Part shown: positions 36,154 to 43,384 of the stretch, one piece after another
How positions within the stretch are numbered: the stretch's first letter is position 1
How the letters are laid out: every line of letters starts with the position of its first letter
Notes under the pieces: generated by a model
The model's input: the letters and a program-made list of their open reading frames with translations, nothing else
Database searches by the model: none
Told to the model about the DNA's origin: nothing
NCBI RefSeq assembly: GCF_024218795.1
Contig: NZ_CP100402.1
Location: 186,001 to 250,000, forward strand
DNA length: 64,000 bases
Source of the DNA: Halorussus aquaticus
Lineage (GTDB): Archaea > Halobacteriota > Halobacteria > Halobacteriales > Haladaptataceae
Reading direction: 5' to 3'
Made by a program: the position numbers and the translations under genes

Positions 36154-37215
36154 CTACACCGAGAGTCTGTCCCGGAGGTCGGCGACCACGTCCTCGGTCG
36201 CGGCCTCTCCGCCGAGGTCGGGCGTCCGCGGCGCGTCGGGGTCGGCCACCTGCTCGGTGACCGCGTCCCACACGGCGTCGGCCGCGGCCTGCTCGCCGAG
36301 GTGTTCGAAGAGCATCGACCCCGAGAGCACGGTCGCGAGCGGGTTGGCGACGCCCTGTCCGACGATGTCGGGCGCGCTCCCGTGGACCGGTTCGAACATC
36401 GAGGGGTACTCGCCCTCCGGGTTGATGTTCGCGGAGGGCGCGAGTCCCATGCTCCCGGTGACGATGGCCCCGATGTCGGTCAGGATGTCGCCGAAGAGGT
36501 TCGAGGCCACCACCACGTCGAACTGCTCGGGCCGCCGGATGAAGTCCATGCTCGCGGCGTCAACCAGCAGGCGTTCCACCTCGACGCCGGGGTACTCGTC
36601 GCCGATTTCTTCGACGATGTCGTCCCAGAACACCATGCTGTGGGCCTGCGCGTTCGACTTCGTGATGCTGGTCACCTTCCCCTCGCGCTCGGTCGCGGCG
36701 TCGAACGCGGCGCGGACGATGCGCTCGGTCGCGTCGCGGGTGAACACGCCGCTCTGGACCGCCACGTCGTTGTCGAACCCGAGGTGTTCGCGGCCGCCGA
36801 CGTCGGCGTACTCGCCCTCGGTGTTCTCGCGGTACACCACGAAGTCGATGTCGCCGCCCTCGTAGCCCCGGAGCGGACTCTCGATGCCGTCGAACAGCAC
36901 CGAGGGGCGCTTACAGATGCCTTGGTCGAACCCCTTCCGGATGGGCAACAGCAGGCCGTGGAGCGTGACGTGGTCGGGTACCTCGGGGTGGCCGACCGCC
37001 CCCAGTAGAATCGAGTCGGAGGACTCCAGTCTGTCGAGACCGTCGTCGGGCATCATCGCGCCCTCTTCGACGTAGCGTTCGCTCCCCCAGTCGAAGCGTT
37101 CGGTCTCGAAGGAGAACCCCGCCGCGTCGGCGGCGTCCTCGAACAGCGGGAGCGCCGCATCGACGACTTCCGGACCGATACCGTCGCCTGGAATCGTGGC
37201 TATCTCGTATGCCAT
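36154..37215 (-). CDS. D-malate/tartrate dehydrogenase-like (isopropylmalate dehydrogenase family)
   Basis: 353 residues from the ATG at 37215 (MAYEIATIPGDGIGPE), which fits the family N-terminus; longer open frame upstream has no homology. It shows YRENTEGEYADVGG, ITKSNAQAHSM, DIGAIVTGSMGLAPSANINPE and FEPVHGSAPDI. The GLAPSANINP phrase is typical of tartrate/D-malate dehydrogenases of the DmlA/YeaU type rather than LeuB. The reaction is NAD-dependent oxidative decarboxylation of D-malate (or tartrate, 3-alkylmalates) to a ketoacid and CO2. It is first in an operon with the Ldh2-type gene. Confidence 0.85.
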   Translation of the reverse strand: MAYEIATIPGDGIGPEVVDAALPLFEDAADAAGFSFETERFDWGSERYVEEGAMMPDDGLDRLESSDSILLGAVGHPEVPDHVTLHGLLLPIRKGFDQGICKRPSVLFDGIESPLRGYEGGDIDFVVYRENTEGEYADVGGREHLGFDNDVAVQSGVFTRDATERIVRAAFDAATEREGKVTSITKSNAQAHSMVFWDDIVEEIGDEYPGVEVERLLVDAASMDFIRRPEQFDVVVASNLFGDILTDIGAIVTGSMGLAPSANINPEGEYPSMFEPVHGSAPDIVGQGVANPLATVLSGSMLFEHLGEQAAADAVWDAVTEQVADPDAPRTPDLGGEAATEDVVADLRDRLSV

Positions 37216-37348
37216 ACACCACCAATCGGAGAAATACCGTAAAAAACCTCGGTCGGATGCGGCATTGGGTCGGCCGGGCCTCGCGCTCTCCGAGCGCCGG
37301 TTCTGTGAACGCAGTGCCGGTTCGTGAACGCCGTACTCGACTGCCGCG

Positions 37349-38488
37349 CTACGCGTCGGCCCGAAACTCCGCCAGCACGTCACGGTCGATTTCGACGCCG
37401 AGACCGGGCGCGTCCGGAATCGGCACCGCGTTCCCGTCGTTGGTGATGGGTTCGACCGCGAGGTCCTCCCGAATCGGATTCGGCGTGCGGTCGAACTCCA
37501 GCATCGGGTCGCCGGGAATCGTCGCCAGTATCTGGAGACTGGCCGCCAGCGCGACGGCGCTCCCGAACACGTGGGGCAGACACTGGACGTTCGCGGCGTC
37601 GGCCATCGTCGCCACGCGCCGGGTCGAGGTGATGCCGCCCGCGCTGGTGACGTCCGGTTGGACGTACCCCACCGCCCCCGCGTCGAGGACGCGGTCGAAC
37701 TCGTGCTGGAACGCCCAGCATTCGCCGCCCGCGAGCGGGACCTCCACCTCTTCGTTTATCGCGGCGTAGTTCTCGACGTTGCGCGGCGGGACGGGTTCCT
37801 CGAAGAAGTGGACGTCGAGGTCCGCCAGTCCTTCGGCGACGCGCCGGGCGTCGGCGACGTCGTAGGCGTGGTTGGCGTCGGTCATCAGGCGCACGTCGTC
37901 GCCGACCGCGTCCCGGATGGCCCGGACGAGTTCCACGTCCTTCTCGGGACCCCACCCGAAGTGGCGCGCGAGACCGATCTTGTTCTTGAGCGCGTCGAAC
38001 CCGGCCGCGACGTGGCCCTCGGCCTCCTCGACCACGTCGGCCCGGAGCGTCTCGAAGTCCTCGACGTCGCCCCAGAAGTGGCCGGTCGCGTACGCCCGCA
38101 CCCGGTCGCGGCGGCGACCGCCGACGAGCGCGGAGACGGGTTGGCCGACCGCCTTCCCGTAGAGGTCCCACAGCGCGATGTCCACGCCGCTGACGACGCT
38201 GGCGGGGACGTAAGAGTGGTACGACGACCGGAGTCTGTACACGAGGTCGTCGTGAATCTGCTCGACGTTTCGGGGGTCCCGGCCGCTGAGCCACGGCGAG
38301 ACGTACTCCTCGACGAGTTCGCGGTTGCCCGCGGTCGGTCCCCAGCACTCGCCCCACCCGACCGTCCCGTCGTCGGCCTCGACCCGGACGAGGCAGTACT
38401 CGCGGCTGTCGATCCACTTCTGGGCGTTGGCGAACCGTTCACCGAGGTCTCTGCGCAGCGGAATCGCTTCGACGCTTTCGACTTCCAT
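37349..38488 (-). CDS. Enolase-superfamily (mandelate racemase group) dehydratase
   Basis: About 379 residues from the ATG at 38488 (MEVESVEAIPL); a GTG at 38509 is the alternative. The barrel has the KxK base motif LKNKIG, metal ligands in DANHAYD, FFEEP and GGECWAF, and the acid/base His in LPHVFGS. This is the mandelate-racemase subgroup used by sugar-acid dehydratases (galactonate, gluconate, talarate, rhamnonate). The exact acid cannot be read from sequence. It is upstream of the D-malate-type dehydrogenase on the same strand, 134 bases away, so it may feed a shared hydroxyacid route. Confidence 0.85.
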   Translation of the reverse strand: MEVESVEAIPLRRDLGERFANAQKWIDSREYCLVRVEADDGTVGWGECWGPTAGNRELVEEYVSPWLSGRDPRNVEQIHDDLVYRLRSSYHSYVPASVVSGVDIALWDLYGKAVGQPVSALVGGRRRDRVRAYATGHFWGDVEDFETLRADVVEEAEGHVAAGFDALKNKIGLARHFGWGPEKDVELVRAIRDAVGDDVRLMTDANHAYDVADARRVAEGLADLDVHFFEEPVPPRNVENYAAINEEVEVPLAGGECWAFQHEFDRVLDAGAVGYVQPDVTSAGGITSTRRVATMADAANVQCLPHVFGSAVALAASLQILATIPGDPMLEFDRTPNPIREDLAVEPITNDGNAVPIPDAPGLGVEIDRDVLAEFRADA

Positions 38489-38593
38489 GCTCTCCACGTC
38501 GGAAGCCACCGTCCTGAAACTTTCCCCGTGATAGCAAACCGCACAGCGATGGCGAGCGTCGTCGGCGAGTCTACCGAGACGCGCCGCGGGCCA

Positions 38594-39772
38594 TCACTCC
38601 CCGTCGCTTTCGACCGCTTCGAGCGCGTCGTCGTCGAGGACCTCGCGGGTGTGTTCGCCGAGTCGCGGCGGTACTCGGTCGGTCCCGGTGCTGAGACCGG
38701 AGAAGCGTGCCGGGAACTGGACCAGCGGCATGTCGATACCGCCGAGCGAGAGGTTGGCGGTCACGTCGCTCTCGCGGAGTTGGGGGTCCTCGAACACCTC
38801 GGCGGTGTCCCGGACCGGTGCGCCGGGGACGCCGCGCTCGCGGAACAGGTCGAACCACGCCTCGGCCGACCGCTCGGCGAACAGCGGTTCGAGTTCCGCT
38901 GTCAACTCCTCGCGGTGTGCGACCCGGTCGGCGTTGGTCTCGAACCGCGGGTCGTCGGCGAGGTCCGGGCGGTCGATGGCGTCGCAGAGCGCGTCCCACG
39001 TCCCCTCGCTCCCCACGGCGACGGCGAACCACCCGTCGGCCGTCTCGAACGCGCGGTACGGCGCGAGCGAGGGGTGAGCGGTCCCCATCCGCGGGTACGG
39101 GTCGCCGGTAGCCAGCGTCCGACCGGCGCGCTCGGTCAGCCACGAGACGAGTCCCTCGAACATCGGGACTTCGACGCGCTGACCGCCGTGTTGGTCACGC
39201 ACCGACAGCGCGGTCACGACCGAGAGCGCGGCGTACATCCCCGCGCAGATGTCGCCGATTGGAATTCCGGGGCGTGCCGGTGGACCGTCGGCCTGCCCCG
39301 TCACGCTCATGCTCCCGCTCAGCGCCTGCACGACCATGTCGAACGCGGCGAGGTCGCGGTTCGGACCCTCCAGAAAGCCCGATATCGAGCAGTAGACGAG
39401 GTCGTCGTTGACCTCTCGGAGGTCGTCGTAGCCGAGGCCCCACTCCGCCATGGTGCCGGGCCGGTAGTTCTCGACGACGACGTCGGCGTCGGCGGCGAGG
39501 CGCTCGAACGCCGCCGCGCCCGCCGGGGTCGAGAGGTCTAGTTCGACGCTGCGCTTGCCGCGGTTGAGCGACGCGAAGTAACTCGAAACGTCCGAGTCGC
39601 CCACCGTCGGCCCCACGGCCCTCGTGATGTCGCCGACGTCCGGGCGCTCGACTTTGACGACTTCGGCCCCGAGGTCCGCGAGCAACTGGGTCGCGAACGG
39701 TCCCGAGAGCATCTGGGTGCAGTCGAGGACTCGGACGCCGTCCAGCGGGCGGGCGGAGTCGGTCCCGGTCAT
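38594..39772 (-). CDS. CaiB/BaiF family (family III) CoA-transferase, copy 2
   Basis: A 392-residue family III CoA-transferase: GVRVLDCTQMLSGPFATQLL, VVKVERPDVGD, SVELDLSTPAG, VVENYRPGTMAEWG, SISGFLEG and IGDICAGMYAA with the catalytic Asp. It is similar in plan to the copies at 30413 and 42155, but not adjacent to either. It lies 106 bases upstream of the enolase-superfamily gene on the same strand, so the pair may be one unit. It activates an organic acid as a CoA thioester, with the donor unknown. Confidence 0.88.
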   Translation of the reverse strand: MTGTDSARPLDGVRVLDCTQMLSGPFATQLLADLGAEVVKVERPDVGDITRAVGPTVGDSDVSSYFASLNRGKRSVELDLSTPAGAAAFERLAADADVVVENYRPGTMAEWGLGYDDLREVNDDLVYCSISGFLEGPNRDLAAFDMVVQALSGSMSVTGQADGPPARPGIPIGDICAGMYAALSVVTALSVRDQHGGQRVEVPMFEGLVSWLTERAGRTLATGDPYPRMGTAHPSLAPYRAFETADGWFAVAVGSEGTWDALCDAIDRPDLADDPRFETNADRVAHREELTAELEPLFAERSAEAWFDLFRERGVPGAPVRDTAEVFEDPQLRESDVTANLSLGGIDMPLVQFPARFSGLSTGTDRVPPRLGEHTREVLDDDALEAVESDGE

Positions 39773-39960
39773 CGCTGACTCCGCCTCCGCTTCCCGACCG
39801 GCGACGACTCCGCGACGGCCCGTAACCGCCCGCCGACTCGTGGACGTTGGTTCATACGACTACGATATCTCCGTACGTAGATATAAGGACCGGTCGCCTC
39901 GGGAACGCGTCTCTCAGTTCGCCGTCGCAGTTCGAGTACCGCCGCCGTCTGGGTCGAGAC

Positions 39961-39997
39961 ATCCGCCGCGCGGCGAGGATATAAATCCGCGGCGGAT
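39961..39997 (+). promoter_or_regulatory. Perfect 10-base inverted repeat flanking the TATA box of the thioesterase gene
   Basis: Arms ATCCGCCGCG (39961-39970) and CGCGGCGGAT (39988-39997) are exact reverse complements separated by 17 bases. The loop contains the TATA-like atataaat at about 39979-39986. The ATG is at 40011, so the predicted transcription start falls almost on the start codon. A regulator bound to both arms would cover the core promoter, so this is a strong operator candidate. The regulator is unknown. Confidence 0.7.
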
Positions 39998-40010
39998 GCG
40001 TAACTGAAGC

Positions 40011-40418
40011 ATGGCGGACTACGAGTACACGACCGAACTCGACGTTCGATTCCGGGACCTCGACGCGATGGGTCACGTCAACAACGCCGTCTACGCCACG
40101 TACTTGGAGCAGGCGCGCGCCGACTACTACGCCGATATCATCGACGTACCCCTCCCGGAGGCGGACACGGTGCTGGTGAACCTCTCGATAGCGTACCAGC
40201 GGCCCATCACGGCCGACGAGAGGGTCACGGTCGCGCTCGGCGTCGGCGACCTCGGCGAGTCGAGCATCCCGATGGAGTACGAGATTCGAACCGGGGAGGG
40301 CGTCGCCGCGACGGCCGAGACGGTACAGGTCGTGTTCGACCGCGAGACTGGCGACTCGCGCCCGATTCCGCAGGACTGGCGCGACCGAATCACGCGGTAC
40401 GCCCAATCTGTCGAGTAG
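40011..40418 (+). CDS. 4HBT-family acyl-CoA thioesterase (YbgC/FadM type)
   Basis: A 135-residue single hotdog protein with VRFRDLDAMGHVNNAVYATYLEQARADYY, where the Asp in DLD and the GHVNN motif form the thioesterase active site. Such enzymes hydrolyse acyl-CoA thioesters in the cytosol, often to relieve CoA trapping. The gene is leaderless or nearly so, with a TATA box and flanking inverted repeat immediately upstream. It stands at the edge of the acyl-CoA block and is convergent with the HAD hydrolase. The chain-length preference is unknown. Confidence 0.87.
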   Translation: MADYEYTTELDVRFRDLDAMGHVNNAVYATYLEQARADYYADIIDVPLPEADTVLVNLSIAYQRPITADERVTVALGVGDLGESSIPMEYEIRTGEGVAATAETVQVVFDRETGDSRPIPQDWRDRITRYAQSVE

Positions 40419-40446
40419 CGGGAAGACGCGACGCTGTGGCTGGTCC

Positions 40447-41157
40447 TCACAGCAACGCCTCGGCCAACTGCTCGGTGTCCTCGACTATCAGGTCCGGTCT
40501 CTGGGGCCACCCGCCGAAGGGGTTCTCGTGGCGGTTGAGGAACGCGCCGCGCATGCCCACCGCCTTCGCACCGACCAAATCGAAGGTGTGGGCGGTCACG
40601 AACGTCACTTCGTGCGGGGCGACGTCGAATCGGTCACAACACAGGTCGTAGGAGGCGCGGTGCGGTTTGTACGCGCCCGCCTCCGCGACCGAGACGACGC
40701 CGTCGAGGTCCGTCTCGAAGTTCGGGCGGACCGCCGCGAGCATGTCGGGGTCGCCGTTCGAGAGTCCGACCAGCGCGTACTCATCACCGAGAGCCTCGAG
40801 GGCGGCGTCCACGTCGGAGTACGGTTCGAGTTGCTTCCACTGCCTGATGACGTCCCGCACCGCCTCGTCCGGCACGTCGAGACCGAGTTGGTCGAGGCGG
40901 TAGGCGAGCGCGCGCCGACTGATCTCCTTGAACGGCGTGTGCGGGCCGGGAATCAGCGAATCTATCATCGAGTCGCGGAAGTGCATCGCCAGATAGCGCC
41001 GGAGCAGAATCTCGGGGTCGTAGTCGCTCCCGTGGGCGTCGAGGAGGTCCGCGAGCGCGGGGACGAGCGTCGATTCGCGGTCGAGCAGCGTGTCCCAGAG
41101 GTCGAACGCGAGGACCGCCGTCTCCTCGCGGAGCGTCTCCGTGGCGATTGGTGCCAT
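40447..41157 (-). CDS. HAD-superfamily hydrolase (haloacid dehalogenase type II-like)
   Basis: 236 residues from the ATG at 41157 (MAPIATETLREE). HAD motifs are the nucleophile Asp in AFDLWDTLLD, motif II VGLSNGDP, the Lys in GAYKPHRASYD and a C-terminal FVTAHTFDLVGAKAVGM. This pattern and the cap length fit L-2-haloacid dehalogenase relatives, though many act as phosphatases. It is convergent with the thioesterase and divergent from the crotonase, so it is likely transcribed alone. Dehalogenation of 2-haloacids would give 2-hydroxyacids, in keeping with the neighbourhood, but this is not shown. Confidence 0.8.
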   Translation of the reverse strand: MAPIATETLREETAVLAFDLWDTLLDRESTLVPALADLLDAHGSDYDPEILLRRYLAMHFRDSMIDSLIPGPHTPFKEISRRALAYRLDQLGLDVPDEAVRDVIRQWKQLEPYSDVDAALEALGDEYALVGLSNGDPDMLAAVRPNFETDLDGVVSVAEAGAYKPHRASYDLCCDRFDVAPHEVTFVTAHTFDLVGAKAVGMRGAFLNRHENPFGGWPQRPDLIVEDTEQLAEALL

Positions 41158-41329
41158 ACTCTCCAGTGGGGCGGACTTCACGATAAGGTTTCTGCGGATG
41201 GGGATAGAGACGGGGACGGCGAGAGCGTCGGGGCGCGAAACCGGAGAGTTCCGGACTCCGAGACCGGAGACGGCGAGAGTGAATCTCACCCAAAGTTCTT
41301 TCTCGGCCGATTCTGTATTCGTTCGGTGT

Positions 41330-42112
41330 ATGAGCTTCTACAGCGCCTACGACAGTATCACGGTGGACGTCGCCGACGGCGTCGCCACCATCGAGTTCCA
41401 CCGGCCCGAGAAGTACAACGCCCTCAACACCGAGGTGATGCTCGACCTCCAGCGGGCGTTCGCCGAACTCCAACTCGACCGCGACATCGACGCCGTGGTC
41501 GTCACCGGGGAGGGCGAGGACGCCTTCTCCGCCGGTGCCGACATCGAGCAGTACGCGGGACCGGCCGAGGAACACGACCCCCGACAGAAGGACCGGCAGG
41601 ACCTATTCTACGACATCTACCGCGCGCCCCTCGACCTCCACGCGCCCGTCATCGCCAAGATAGACGGCTACTGCGCGGGCGGCGGCCTGATTCTCGCGAT
41701 GTACTGCGACATGCGGGTCGCCGCCGAGGGGTCGCAGTTCGGCGTCCCCACCTGCAACATCGGCCAGATTCCGACCGGCGGGTCGAACTACCGCGCGGTC
41801 CAACTCGTCGGCGAAGCCAAGGCGAAGGAACTCGTCCTCACGGCCGGGTTCATCGACGACGAGGAGGCCCACCGCATCGGACTGGTCAATCACGTTGTCC
41901 CGTCGGAGGACCTCGACGAGAAGGTCGCCGGAATCGTGGACGCGATTCAGAGCACCGGCCGTAGCGCGGTCAAGAACTCGAAGAAGGCCATCAATCAGGC
42001 CGCCGACGCGCCCGACATCGACGCCGCGAGGGAGTACGAGGCCGACCTCTGGTGGGAGCAGTTCGCCACCGACGAGCGCCGGAATCTCGTGGACGAGTTC
42101 AACGAGGAGTAG
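41330..42112 (+). CDS. Enoyl-CoA hydratase/isomerase (crotonase) family
   Basis: 260 residues from the ATG at 41330 (MSFYSAYDS). The oxyanion-hole segments DAFSAGADIEQYAG and KIDGYCAGGGLILAMYCDMRVA are intact. Of the two hydratase glutamates, the first falls in QFGVPTCNIG, where the usual PE is PT. The second aligns with Glu in GEAKAKELVLT. The enzyme may therefore be an isomerase, hydrolase or lyase rather than a standard hydratase. It begins the plus-strand acyl-CoA block and is followed 42 bases later by a CoA-transferase. A cytosolic acyl-CoA substrate is implied. Confidence 0.85.
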   Translation: MSFYSAYDSITVDVADGVATIEFHRPEKYNALNTEVMLDLQRAFAELQLDRDIDAVVVTGEGEDAFSAGADIEQYAGPAEEHDPRQKDRQDLFYDIYRAPLDLHAPVIAKIDGYCAGGGLILAMYCDMRVAAEGSQFGVPTCNIGQIPTGGSNYRAVQLVGEAKAKELVLTAGFIDDEEAHRIGLVNHVVPSEDLDEKVAGIVDAIQSTGRSAVKNSKKAINQAADAPDIDAAREYEADLWWEQFATDERRNLVDEFNEE

Positions 42113-42154
42113 CCCCGGCAAATCTTTTTGTCCTCGGGGTCGCGTTGCTACGCC

Positions 42155-43384
42155 ATGACGAAGCAGGGACCGCTGTCGGACCTGACCGTCGTAGAGATGA
42201 CTGCACACCGTGCCGGACCCTTCTGCGGGGCGCTACTGGCCGACCTCGGGGCGGAAGTCGTGAAAATCGAGCGCCCCGGCGTCGGCGACCCGGCCCGCGA
42301 CCAAGGGCCGGGTCCGGCGGGCAAGTCGGGCTACTTCATGGCGAACAACCGGAACAAGAAGTCCGTCACGCTCGACCTGAAGGCCGACGCCGGACGGGAG
42401 GCGGCCCTCGACCTGCTCGCCGACGCGGACGTCTTCGTCGAGAACTTCGGCTACGGCGTCACCGACAAACTCGGCATCGGCTACGAGGACGTCCGGGAGG
42501 TGAACGAGGAGATAATCTACGCCTCCATCAAGGGGTACGGCGAGACGGGGCCCTCCAAGGAGAAGAAGGGCCTCGACCTCATCCTGCAGGCGGAGGGCGG
42601 CATCATGAGCGTGACGGGTCCCGAGGGCGGCGACCCGGTGAAGGTCGGGCAGGCCATCGGCGACCTGAGCGCGGGGATGTTCGCCGCCGTCGCCGTGCTG
42701 GCCCGACTCCACGAGCGCGACCGGCGGGCCGGAACCGAAGGAGACGACGACGGCGAGTTCGTCGGGAAGTTCGACGTCGGCCTCTTCGACGCCATCGTCA
42801 GCGTGATGAACGAGTATCTGACCTTCAACTCGATGACCGGCGAGGTGCCCGGCCCGCAGGGGACCTCCCACCAGTCGCTCGTGCCGTACCAACTGTTCGA
42901 GACGGCCGACGGCCACGTCGTGACCGGCGTCCCGAGCGACGAGCGGTGGGACGACTTCGTGGACGTGGTCGGCCGCGAGGAACTCCGGCAGTACCCGACC
43001 AACGACGAGCGCGCCGCGAACGCCGAGGCGGTCACCGCGATAATTCAGGAGGAGTTCGCGAAGCGCTCGACCGACCACTGGCTCTCGGCGCTGACCGAGC
43101 ACGGGTTCCCGAACGGCCCGCTCAACGACGTCGGCGACGTGGTTGACCACCCGCAGGCGGAGGCGCGGGGCCTCGTCCGAGAACACGACGACCCCGACGG
43201 AGGCGAGGTCGTCCTCCCCGGCCACCCGGTCAACTTCCCCGACTTCGAGACCGAGATTCGGAGTCCCGCGCCGCGATTGGGCGAGCACACCGACGAGGTG
43301 TTCGCGGACGTGGCCGCCGACCAGACCACGCTGGACGAGTGGCGCGCGGACGGAGCGTTCGGGGGTGCTGTGGGGAATGACTGA
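42155..43384 (+). CDS. CaiB/BaiF family (family III) CoA-transferase, copy 3
   Basis: 409 residues from the ATG at 42155 (MTKQGPLSDLTVVEM). It has the family landmarks: EVVKIERPGVGDPARD, SVTLDLKADAG, FVENFGYGVTDKLG, SIKGYGETGPS and QAIGDLSAGM with the catalytic Asp. The 3' end overlaps the start of the NDP-forming acyl-CoA synthetase by eight bases, so expression is coupled. Having both a CoA-transferase and a synthetase in one transcript suggests two acids are activated, or one acid by two routes. The substrate is not fixed. Confidence 0.88.
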   Translation: MTKQGPLSDLTVVEMTAHRAGPFCGALLADLGAEVVKIERPGVGDPARDQGPGPAGKSGYFMANNRNKKSVTLDLKADAGREAALDLLADADVFVENFGYGVTDKLGIGYEDVREVNEEIIYASIKGYGETGPSKEKKGLDLILQAEGGIMSVTGPEGGDPVKVGQAIGDLSAGMFAAVAVLARLHERDRRAGTEGDDDGEFVGKFDVGLFDAIVSVMNEYLTFNSMTGEVPGPQGTSHQSLVPYQLFETADGHVVTGVPSDERWDDFVDVVGREELRQYPTNDERAANAEAVTAIIQEEFAKRSTDHWLSALTEHGFPNGPLNDVGDVVDHPQAEARGLVREHDDPDGGEVVLPGHPVNFPDFETEIRSPAPRLGEHTDEVFADVAADQTTLDEWRADGAFGGAVGND

